Positions 1-6,693 of a stretch of DNA of 9,664 nucleotides are shown piece after piece. Each line of letters opens with the position of its first letter. Positions within the stretch are counted from its first letter, which is position 1. The position numbers and the translations under genes were made by a program. The notes beneath the pieces were generated by a model that saw only the letters and a list, made by a program, of their open reading frames with translations, was not told the origin of the DNA and searched no databases. The stretch is from Candidatus Omnitrophota bacterium. Its GTDB lineage: Bacteria; Omnitrophota; Gorgyraeia; Gygaellales; Profunditerraquicolaceae. The stretch covers positions 1 through 9,664 of the forward strand of contig JAQUAP010000050.1 in NCBI GenBank assembly GCA_028687205.1, given 5' to 3'.

Positions 1-2
1 TA

Positions 3-1232
3 TTATTTTATAAAACTAGTTAATAAGAGGGCCGTAGAAAGGCCGATCATCGCGACAATCACAACGATACTTAAAACATTATAAATCCGTGAATTTGTAT
101 ATTTACCCATCAGGCGCTTGTTATTCACCAGTAAGAGCATGAATACCAGGACAAAAGGAAGCAGTATACCGTTAGCTACCTGGGATATCAGCATAATCGG
201 GACAAGTTTAACATTAGGCAAGAGTATTATGGCTGCTCCGATAATAATTATGGCAGAATAGAGGCTGTAGAATTGCGGCGCCTCCCTGAACCTGCGGTTT
301 ACCCCTACCTCCCACCCCATCCCCTCGCAGACCGAATAGGCGGTGGATAAAGGAAGTATGCATGCTGAGAAGACCGAAGCGTTGAGCAGGCCGAATGCGA
401 AAAGATAAAAACAGTATTGCCCTGCCAAGGGCTTAAGGGCAAGCGCAGCGTCTTTGGCGGTTTCAATCCTGATGCCATGAGTAAATAGCGTATTTGCGCA
501 GACGACAACGATAAAAATCGCAATGATATTAACCACGAAAGCGCCGATAATCACATCCATCCTGCTGTATTTATAGTTCTCTATTTTTATATCTTTCTCT
601 ACTACCGATGACTGCTGGTAAAACTGCATCCACGGCGCGATCGTCGTTCCGATTACGCCGATGAGCATAAGCAGGTAGGCCTTATCAAAATGGATAGCCG
701 GCTTTAAAGAGCTGCTGGCTACCGTGTTCCAGTCAGGCCTGGAAAGAAAACCCGAGATAATATAAGAAACGTAGAACAGGCAGGCCACGAGGAATACTTT
801 CTCTACGGATTTATAAGTGCCTTTTACAATCAGCCACCAGACAAAAAGCGCGCATAAGGGTACGAGTATATATTTACTTATGCCGAATAACTCGGCGCTC
901 GCCGCGATGCCGGCAAACTCCGAAACGGTATTAAAAATATTGGAGAAGATTAAACCTGCCATAGCGTAAAAGGTTACCCTTACCCCGAATTCTTCGCGGA
1001 TTAAATCTGCCAGGCCTTTGCCGGTAACCACCGCCATGCGCGAGCACATCTCCTGGATGATGACCAGGGCGAGGATTATGGGGACGAATGACCAGATCAG
1101 CGAATAGCCGAAATGCGCGCCGGCCACCGAGTAAGTGGTAATGCCGCCGGCGTCATTATCCACATTAGCGGTAATAATCCCCGGCCCCATTACCGAGAGG
1201 AAGATGATTAATTTTTTCCAGGTGTTTTTCAT
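3..1232 (-). CDS. Nramp-related magnesium transporter (NRMT-type SLC11 family)
   Basis: This 409-residue protein is a LeuT-fold Nramp/SLC11 transporter with about 11 hydrophobic segments; the stop TAA is at 5-3. The two metal-site motifs differ from classical Mn/Fe Nramps. In helix 1, DPGN is DAGG (27-30): the Asp is kept, the Asn is Gly. In helix 6, the MPH motif is A199-P200-W201, so the transition-metal-selecting Met is Ala. Loss of Met and Asn is the pattern known for Nramp-related Mg2+ transporters of bacteria, so hydrated Mg2+ is the likely substrate. Other family features include GPGIITANVDND at the N-terminus and LISQVANGILLP (348-359) in helix 10. It directly follows the MgtE-type sensor gene with a 4-base ATGA overlap and has no clear ribosome binding site of its own, suggesting coupled translation. 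Substrate is inferred from residues, not shown. Confidence 0.9.
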   Translation of the reverse strand: MKNTWKKLIIFLSVMGPGIITANVDNDAGGITTYSVAGAHFGYSLIWSFVPIILALVIIQEMCSRMAVVTGKGLADLIREEFGVRVTFYAMAGLIFSNIFNTVSEFAGIAASAELFGISKYILVPLCALFVWWLIVKGTYKSVEKVFLVACLFYVSYIISGFLSRPDWNTVASSSLKPAIHFDKAYLLMLIGVIGTTIAPWMQFYQQSSVVEKDIKIENYKYSRMDVIIGAFVVNIIAIFIVVVCANTLFTHGIRIETAKDAALALKPLAGQYCFYLFAFGLLNASVFSACILPLSTAYSVCEGMGWEVGVNRRFREAPQFYSLYSAIIIIGAAIILLPNVKLVPIMLISQVANGILLPFVLVFMLLLVNNKRLMGKYTNSRIYNVLSIVVIVAMIGLSTALLLTSFIK

Positions 1233-2584
1233 GGATTCTTAGAAAGCATTTTTATTTTTTTGAGCCTTCTCCAGGCAAAAGCGATTAGCTGGCTTAGGAT
1301 ATCGTCAACCGTGATTATCCCCTGCAAGACATGATGCGCGTCAACTACGGGGATAGTGTAGTATTTATATTTCTCCATCAGATACGCCACTTCTTTTACG
1401 CTTGAGTTTAAGTGCACGGAATAAGTCTTGGGGAAGGCGACATTCTGGATGGGTTCCCGGGGGTCAGCCAGGATCAGCCTGCGGAAATTAGTTGTGCCGA
1501 GCAGGCGGTTATTTTCGTCGACGATGTAAACGTATTGCGCAGGCTCAACCTTATAAACGCGCTCCTTGATCTGCTTAAGCGCCGACTCGACAGGCGTGTC
1601 TTTGATAAAAACCGTATATTCGGCGGTCATCAGGCCGCCGGCAGAATCGCTGGAATAGCCCAGTAATTGCGATAATTTCTTGGCGTATTTAGTCTCGATA
1701 AAGCTTAAAAGATGCTCCGCCATATCCTTAGGCAGCTTTTCCAGGAAGTCCGTGGCTTCGTCGGAAGGGATATTGCTTAGTAGTTCCGCTACCTGCTTAG
1801 GCTGCAGGTCTTCCACCAGGGATTTCTGGGTTTTAAAGTTGATATGCGTAAAGACCCTGGCCTGCGTCTTGGCATCCAACGAACGGAAAAAAGTAAGCTG
1901 TTGTTTAATATTCAGGTCAAGGAATATCTCTCCCAGGTCGGCAGCCGGGATACTGCTGAATTGCTTTTCAGGGACATTCACTTTAATCGTCATGCTTGCC
2001 GGGTTAATCGAAAGCGGCTGGATATACTTCCAGGAGATCAGGTGTTCGGTTTTTAGGTACGCTGCATCCTTGGCTACCAGGTTGACCAGAAAGTCCACTA
2101 TCTTTTCAAAGCCCAGCCTGCGGATCAGCCCGCGGGTACTGATATCTACGTGGGCAACCATCAGCGCCTGTTCCACAAAGAGCAAATGGATATCGTTAAT
2201 CCGGATGACTTTATGGTTATGGGTATCAACCACCTGCTGGTCAAGGATATCCCTGCGCAGGGTAAGCTCGTCTTTATTATCGCGTTTCTCCTCAAAGACA
2301 AGTTTCTGCCTCGCGATATTCAGGCTGGCTTCCCGGCTGTAGATATCAATATCTTTCACCTGTTCCCAGCTGACCACCGCGTATTTACGGTTAGGAAAAC
2401 CTTTACGGATGACCAGGGACGCGGACTGCGGGTAGACTGCGCTGGGCTTGAGCACGATGTCGTATATCTGGCCAGCCAGGTAGTTATTGCTATCCCATAC
2501 CGGCTTATCTATCAACTCGGAAAAATAGATAAACATTTTGTTTGCCGCTATCCTGTTAACCGTGTTTTGGTCTTGTTCAGGCAT
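1229..2584 (-). CDS. Soluble PRC-PRC-MgtE_N-CBS-CBS protein, probable magnesium sensor
   Basis: The 451-residue protein carries the cytosolic sensor part of the Mg2+ channel MgtE but no membrane domain. Two PRC-barrel-like units lie at about 17-95 and 108-190 (the second includes DISTRGLIRRLG). The MgtE N domain spans about 213-312, with D275 and D279 in PSDEATDF at the place of N-domain Mg2+-contact acids. SAGGLMTAEY (314-323) opens the first CBS domain (YIVDENNRLLGTTNFRRLILADP, in two pieces), and the second ends GIITVDDIL (422-430). A basic tail follows. In MgtE these domains sense intracellular Mg2+ and close the pore. The next gene, an NRMT-like transporter, overlaps by 4 bases (ATGA), so a regulatory partnership is likely. 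The ATG at 2584 lacks a ribosome binding site; Met17 (2536), where PRC homology begins, is an alternative start. Confidence 0.88.
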   Translation of the reverse strand: MPEQDQNTVNRIAANKMFIYFSELIDKPVWDSNNYLAGQIYDIVLKPSAVYPQSASLVIRKGFPNRKYAVVSWEQVKDIDIYSREASLNIARQKLVFEEKRDNKDELTLRRDILDQQVVDTHNHKVIRINDIHLLFVEQALMVAHVDISTRGLIRRLGFEKIVDFLVNLVAKDAAYLKTEHLISWKYIQPLSINPASMTIKVNVPEKQFSSIPAADLGEIFLDLNIKQQLTFFRSLDAKTQARVFTHINFKTQKSLVEDLQPKQVAELLSNIPSDEATDFLEKLPKDMAEHLLSFIETKYAKKLSQLLGYSSDSAGGLMTAEYTVFIKDTPVESALKQIKERVYKVEPAQYVYIVDENNRLLGTTNFRRLILADPREPIQNVAFPKTYSVHLNSSVKEVAYLMEKYKYYTIPVVDAHHVLQGIITVDDILSQLIAFAWRRLKKIKMLSKNP

Positions 2585-3413
2585 TTTTTTCGCTAATGTT
2601 TTTTTCCTCTTTTTTAAAGGCCTTGAGGCGCTGGCTAAGTTCTCCGAAATCTATCTGGTGCGCGTCAAAATCCGGGCCGTCCACGCAGCCAAACACGGTC
2701 TTGCCGCCTACATGGCAACGGCAGGCGCCGCACATGCCGGTAGCGTCAACCATGATCGGATTTAAACTGGCAATCGTCTTGACGGAATAGTTCCTGGTAA
2801 AATCCGCCACTGCCTTCATCATCGGCACCGGGCCGATACAATACACTAAAGCCGGGTACTGCGTGTGCGTGGATTTTTCTATTACCGTAAAAAGGTCTTT
2901 AAGCACGTCAGTAACCAGGCCGCGGCGGACGTAAGAACCGTCATCGGTAGTGATAAATAATTCATCGCAAATCCCGCGCAAGGCGTCTTCCAGGATCAAT
3001 AAATCCTTATTCCTGCTGCCGATTATACAGATGACGCGGTTGCCTGCCTGCTTAAAGGCCCTTGCCACAGGATAAATCTCAGCTACTCCTACGCCGCCGG
3101 CAATGCAGTAAACCTCCCCCACCTTCTTTATCTCCGTGGGGTGCCCTAAGGGCCCGAGTATATGCTGAATGCTGTCGCCCGGGTTAAGTTTGGCGAGCTG
3201 CCGGGTCGTAAAGCCTGTTTTCTGGAAAATCAGAGTAATTGTCCCGGCGTCTTTATCCCAATCCGCGAGCGTAAGCGGGATACGTTCACCCTTTTCATCC
3301 AGGATTATAACTACAAATTGCCCGGCTTTGGCTTTTTGGGCGATGAAAGCGGCTTCTACGGTGATACGGACGACATCGCTGTTTAAATCTTCCTTTTTAA
3401 TTATTTTGAACAC
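2577..3413 (-). CDS. NfnA/SudB-type ferredoxin-NADP reductase subunit (FAD, [2Fe-2S]), GTG start
   Basis: This 278-residue protein resembles the small subunit of NADH-dependent ferredoxin:NADP oxidoreductase (NfnA), also called sulfide dehydrogenase subunit SudB, and more distantly PyrK. The FAD-binding barrel contains GQF (31-33), RIPLT (44-48) and GPLG (87-90). The NAD(P)-binding half starts GGVGVAEIYPVARAFK (106-121) and includes YCIGPVPMMK (191-200). The iron-sulfur motif near the C-terminus is D223-x4-C228-x2-C231-x11-C243, then DGPDFD. An Asp occupies the place of the first Cys of PyrK, as known for NfnA. Family partners need an NfnB/SudA (GltD-like) subunit, usually adjacent; none is present here. 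The start is GTG at 3413 with GAGG 6 bases upstream. It overlaps the downstream gene by 8 bases, and its A-rich end encodes a Lys/Glu-rich tail. Confidence 0.88.
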   Translation of the reverse strand: MFKIIKKEDLNSDVVRITVEAAFIAQKAKAGQFVVIILDEKGERIPLTLADWDKDAGTITLIFQKTGFTTRQLAKLNPGDSIQHILGPLGHPTEIKKVGEVYCIAGGVGVAEIYPVARAFKQAGNRVICIIGSRNKDLLILEDALRGICDELFITTDDGSYVRRGLVTDVLKDLFTVIEKSTHTQYPALVYCIGPVPMMKAVADFTRNYSVKTIASLNPIMVDATGMCGACRCHVGGKTVFGCVDGPDFDAHQIDFGELSQRLKAFKKEEKNISEKNA

Positions 3414-5007
3414 GAGTATCCTCGATTATGCTCACGTGAACATTATTAAATTTCCTGGCCAGCGCTTCTCCCTTTTCCTTGCCTAAGACAAAAATTGCCG
3501 TGGCCAGGGCGTCGGCGCTCAAGGCGTCTGCGGCAATAACGCTTACCGAGATAACCCCGCTTTCTGCCGGATAACCGGTTTGCGGATTAAATATGTGCGC
3601 GTAACGTTTTTTATTTTTGAAGAAGCACCTTTCATAATCACCCGAGGTTGCTACGCACCTGTCCTTTAATTCTAAATAGCTGTTGCTAGCCTTGCCCCGC
3701 GCTTCTTTGATAGCTACCCTCCAGGGTTGAGAGAACTTGTCCCCCAAACAATAAACCTGTCCCCCGGCATTAATCAGGCAGCTCTTGATCCCGGCTTCCT
3801 TTAATTTGCTGGCCGCGCAATCCAAGGCATAGCCTTTGGCAATCGCGCCTAAATCCAGCTTCATCCCGGAAAGTTTAAATTGTACCACACTCTTTATATC
3901 CTGCAAAATAATTTTATCCGAACCAATCAGTTTTAAGGCTTTCTTTATCTCCTCTTCTTTAGGCAGGCAGTAGCGCCTATCCTTGAAACCCCAGAGGTCC
4001 GTAAGGACTCCGGTTGTAATATCAAACGCTCCGTTAGTGGCTGACCAGAATTCCTTGGATTTTTGTATTATATAAAATGTTTCCGGGCTTACTTTTAAAC
4101 TGCCGGATTCATTTAAGCGGGATATCTCGCTTTTAGGATCATACCTGCTCAGCAGGCTTTCAATACGCTTGAATTCATTAAAGACAATCCCGGAAGCTTT
4201 AAGGTCAGGGGAAATTACCTCTACAAATGTGCCCATCATCAGGCGTTTATTGCGGTAGAGTGTATGGCGTAGTTTATAAGCCTGCGTCAGGAGCGCCCTG
4301 GCAGCGGCGAATTCCGGGGCAATCTTTAGGGCGTATTCCAGTTCGCGAATGCCTTTTTTAAAGTTTCCGCCTTCAAGGACCGGCGCCGCGAGATAAAAAA
4401 TCCCCAGGGCCAGGTGCGTATCGGGTAATTCCGGTCCAAGCCGTACGGCTTTTAAAAAATAACTTTTAAGTTCCATACCCCTGTTTATCCTGCTGACAAA
4501 TCCGCCGTTAAAGGGCCTGGCGCTGCCTATTAAACCCAGCAGCATATAAGTTAAAGCCCGGGCATCCGGGTTATCTGCCGAAAGGATAAAAGCTTGCTGC
4601 GTGAAGTTAAAAGCCGCGCGTAAATTCCCCTCTTTATACTTAAGGTAAGCCAGACTTGTCCACGCAGGAGAATAATCCGGCTTTATATCCAATACTTCTC
4701 TAAACATAAGCTCGGCTAATCTATCTTGCCCCGCCCTTCGGAAAACCTCGGCTTTACCCCAGATAGCCTGCGGATTTTTTGGCTCGCTCAATAAAACCTT
4801 ATCCAGGATTGCCAGGGCTGCTTTGTCTTTCCTGACCCTGAGTAAATCCAGCGCTGCGTCAATCGGGCGGTTTGGTTTTTCCAATATAATTCCGGGCGCG
4901 GAAGGATAACTTGCGGTTTTTGTACGCAGCGCAAGATAAACAAAAGTAATGCCGCACCCAAGCGCAAGAGCGGTTATGAGGTATCTTTTTAATTTATCGC
5001 TATACAT
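3397..5007 (-). CDS. Membrane-anchored TPR protein fused to ApbE FAD:protein FMN transferase
   Basis: The protein has 536 residues in three parts. Residues 7-27 are a hydrophobic N-terminal segment after a Lys/Arg-rich start, likely a signal anchor; Cys18 sits in a poor lipobox. Residues ~48-248 are helical tetratricopeptide-like repeats (for example AEVFRRAGQDRLAELMFREVLDIKPD). Residues ~256-530 form an ApbE domain, which transfers FMN from FAD to Thr or Ser of target flavoproteins, usually outside the cytoplasm. ApbE blocks seen are MMGTFVEV (257-264), EISRLNESG (294-302), FDITTGVL (328-335), LDLGAIAKGYALD (384-396), NAGGQVYCLG (413-422), ATSGDYER (453-460), HIFNPQTGYP (471-480) and the metal-binding DALSADALATA (494-504). 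Typical ApbE proteins are about 330-350 residues, so the TPR half is an addition. It starts 2 bases after panE and overlaps the NfnA-like gene by 17 bases. No clear ribosome binding site is visible. Its flavoprotein target is not identifiable here. Confidence 0.9.
   Translation of the reverse strand: MYSDKLKRYLITALALGCGITFVYLALRTKTASYPSAPGIILEKPNRPIDAALDLLRVRKDKAALAILDKVLLSEPKNPQAIWGKAEVFRRAGQDRLAELMFREVLDIKPDYSPAWTSLAYLKYKEGNLRAAFNFTQQAFILSADNPDARALTYMLLGLIGSARPFNGGFVSRINRGMELKSYFLKAVRLGPELPDTHLALGIFYLAAPVLEGGNFKKGIRELEYALKIAPEFAAARALLTQAYKLRHTLYRNKRLMMGTFVEVISPDLKASGIVFNEFKRIESLLSRYDPKSEISRLNESGSLKVSPETFYIIQKSKEFWSATNGAFDITTGVLTDLWGFKDRRYCLPKEEEIKKALKLIGSDKIILQDIKSVVQFKLSGMKLDLGAIAKGYALDCAASKLKEAGIKSCLINAGGQVYCLGDKFSQPWRVAIKEARGKASNSYLELKDRCVATSGDYERCFFKNKKRYAHIFNPQTGYPAESGVISVSVIAADALSADALATAIFVLGKEKGEALARKFNNVHVSIIEDTRVQNN
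3420..3423 (-). promoter_or_regulatory. Ribosome binding site for the NfnA-like gene (supports GTG start)
   Basis: GAGG (extended GAGGA) on the minus strand lies 6 bases before the GTG at 3413 and within the 3' end of the ApbE gene. It supports GTG as the initiation codon; the resulting N-terminus matches the family. Confidence 0.65.
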
Positions 5008-5009
5008 AT

Positions 5010-5939
5010 TTATGAAATAGTCAGATTATAGCTTGCTTCAATCGTCTTAACCAGGTCTACCAGCATGGCATTCACCGGCACGGGGATATTTAATTCCTGC
5101 CCCAGCCGCACAACTACAGCGTTAATAAAATCTATCTCGGTGCGCTTCTTGCGCAGGATATCCTGCAGCATGGAAGAAACATTGCTGCTGGTTGCCTCGC
5201 ACACCGCTTCTACCTTAGCCAGCGGGTCATCATAGATAAGTTTTATTCTTTTTCTCTTGGCAATGCGGATAGCTTCCGTAACTGCCTCGCGCATAATCCT
5301 GCGCGTGCCTTCAAATTCCGTCAGTTTTCCGTTATTCAGCCGGGTTATCCCTGTAAGCGCGTTAATGCCGATGTTGATAATTAACTTTGACCAGAGCAGG
5401 GATTTTATATCCCGCGAGATACGCATCTCTAAGCCGGAGCGGTTAAAAATTTCGCGAATAGAACGCATACCGGCGGTAGTCTTAGCGTCAATCCGGCCGA
5501 TTACGGTTTCGCCTTTGCCCGCGTGCCTGGCCTTAGCCGTATCCAGTAAAGTGGCGCCCAGGTTCGTTACTCCGCCGATTACCTTATCCGGCCCCACTGC
5601 TTCAGCGATAATTTCCACGTTGCCCATACCGTTCTGCAGCGTCAGGACCGCGGTGTCTTCACCGACCAGCGCCTTAGCCTGCGTTATCGCTTCCTTTGTA
5701 TTATAGGACTTAACGCAAATTATAACTAAGTCGGCTATCCCGATATCTTTTATGTCGGTAGTTGCCTTAGGGCTGCAGCGCCATTCGCCGCTGATACCCT
5801 CCAGGGTTATGCCGCCCTGGGTAATTTTAGCTGCCCGCTCTTTATTATAATCAAGGATCCATAGTTCTTCTTTGGACCTGGATAAGAAAGCGGCCAGCAA
5901 ACAGCCCATTGCCCCCGGGCCGACGATAACTATTTTCAT
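5010..5939 (-). CDS. panE: 2-dehydropantoate 2-reductase (ketopantoate reductase) family protein
   Basis: This 309-residue cytoplasmic enzyme belongs to the ApbA/PanE family, which reduces 2-dehydropantoate to pantoate with NADPH in pantothenate and coenzyme A synthesis. The Rossmann nucleotide site is GPGAMG at residues 7-12. The C(V)KSYNT and LQNGMGN blocks at 76-81 and 101-107 are present. The catalytic lysine is K185 in LLWSKLIINIGINALT, with N189 and N193. Ser256 and Glu268 in the SSMLQD...KRTEID region match the substrate-binding positions. All key residues are there, so activity is plausible, but this family also contains paralogues of other function and no panB or panC is nearby. The ATG at 5939 follows a strong Shine-Dalgarno sequence and is one base from the recO stop. 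Use of the symbol rests on motifs only. Confidence 0.85.
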   Translation of the reverse strand: MKIVIVGPGAMGCLLAAFLSRSKEELWILDYNKERAAKITQGGITLEGISGEWRCSPKATTDIKDIGIADLVIICVKSYNTKEAITQAKALVGEDTAVLTLQNGMGNVEIIAEAVGPDKVIGGVTNLGATLLDTAKARHAGKGETVIGRIDAKTTAGMRSIREIFNRSGLEMRISRDIKSLLWSKLIINIGINALTGITRLNNGKLTEFEGTRRIMREAVTEAIRIAKRKRIKLIYDDPLAKVEAVCEATSSNVSSMLQDILRKKRTEIDFINAVVVRLGQELNIPVPVNAMLVDLVKTIEASYNLTIS

Positions 5940-5940
5940 G

Positions 5941-6693
5941 CTATACCTCCACCAGCCTGTTCAGGACTTTTTGCGATTTTAATTCCCGCTCTAAATGAAA
6001 ATTCAAAAAGGCGTTCAGGATTATTTCCAGCTCTTTTTTAATCTGCGGATTAAGCCCCAGGTTCAGGTTATTTTTCAGGTTATTTTTTTCAATATACAAT
6101 ACGGAGGCGATTGTCCCGCGGAATATGGAACGCGCGGAGGTGTCTTTGTAACAGCATTTTTCGCACAAGAGCCCACCTAAGCTTAAACTGAACTTTGACT
6201 GGCCTAAGATCCTGTCCCCGCAGGAGACGCAGGAATCAAAGTGCGGCTTAAAACCCGAAAGCGCCAGCATCTTGATTTTGAAAATAGTCATTATCTTTTC
6301 CGGGCTGTTTGTCGCTTCCAGTTCCTTGAGGCACTCTAAGGTCAGGCTGAAGACCTCTTCGTTCCTGTCTTCGGGCTGCATCACTGCCGCAATCAGCTCC
6401 ATCATAATACCCATTAAGCCCGCCTTAAGTATGCTTTTCCTTATATCAAAAAAATTATCTTTCAGGTCGCAGGCGCTGACCAGGTGCAGCGCGGTATTTG
6501 TCTTTTTATAGAAGATGATCTCATTATAGGAAGAAACCTCCAGGGGGCTGGCGAATTTATCCGGCTCGCTGCGTATCCCTTTAAGCAGTCCGCTTAAGCG
6601 GCCAAAATCGCGGGTATATAAGTCCACGATCAGCGAGGTTTCGCGAAAGTCCCGGCGCCTTAAAACAATTGCTTCGGTCTTATGGATGGACAT
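5941..6693 (-). CDS. recO: DNA repair protein RecO
   Basis: This 250-residue protein is the RecO recombination mediator, which with RecR and often RecF loads RecA on SSB-coated single-stranded DNA and anneals complementary strands. The N-terminal OB-fold begins MSIHKTEAIVLRRRDFRETS, with the family signature of Asp-x-Tyr-Thr-x-(Asp/Glu)-x-Gly and a Leu-x-Lys-Gly-Ile-Arg loop at about 24-41. An all-helical region follows, then a four-cysteine zinc site: C155-x2-C158 and C177-x2-C180, with the GGLLCEKC signature. Length is normal (240-260). The ATG at 6693 has AGGAG 11 bases upstream, inside ybeY. The gene sits directly after ybeY and one base before the panE-like gene. A perfect 12-base tandem repeat in the C-terminal part (6062-6085) adds an Asn-Asn-Leu-Lys unit. 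Confidence 0.95.
   Translation of the reverse strand: MSIHKTEAIVLRRRDFRETSLIVDLYTRDFGRLSGLLKGIRSEPDKFASPLEVSSYNEIIFYKKTNTALHLVSACDLKDNFFDIRKSILKAGLMGIMMELIAAVMQPEDRNEEVFSLTLECLKELEATNSPEKIMTIFKIKMLALSGFKPHFDSCVSCGDRILGQSKFSLSLGGLLCEKCCYKDTSARSIFRGTIASVLYIEKNNLKNNLNLGLNPQIKKELEIILNAFLNFHLERELKSQKVLNRLVEV
5946..5950 (-). promoter_or_regulatory. Ribosome binding site for panE
   Basis: GGAGG on the minus strand lies 6 bases before the ATG at 5939 and within the last codons of recO. It is the strongest Shine-Dalgarno match in the window and fixes the panE start. Confidence 0.8.
6062..6085. repeat. Perfect 12-base tandem duplication inside recO
   Basis: The 12-mer TTCAGGTTATTT (plus strand) occurs twice back to back at 6062-6073 and 6074-6085. 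It is a multiple of three, so recO stays in frame and encodes two Asn-Asn-Leu units (about residues 206-212) in the C-terminal domain. It looks like a small slippage duplication with no separate function. Confidence 0.85.

Noticed and set aside
1233..1260. Mg2+ riboswitch (M-box or ykkC-like leader) ahead of the transporter
   Set aside because: There is no untranslated space before the transporter or the sensor gene; both start inside the preceding gene. Any such leader would have to lie upstream of the window.
1680..2342. Plus-strand open frame of 220 codons opposite the MgtE-type gene
   Set aside because: Its protein is rich in Ser, Leu and Arg with no recognisable motif, while the minus strand in the same place encodes clear MgtE N and PRC domains. 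It is an antisense shadow.
2584..2618. T-rich run on the plus strand resembling a terminator tail
   Set aside because: It is the complement of Lys-rich codons at the end of the NfnA-like gene, and no preceding stem-loop is evident; no plus-strand gene ends here.
5257..5706. Plus-strand open frame of 149 codons opposite panE
   Set aside because: It lies entirely over panE motifs on the minus strand and has no recognisable features or ribosome binding site.
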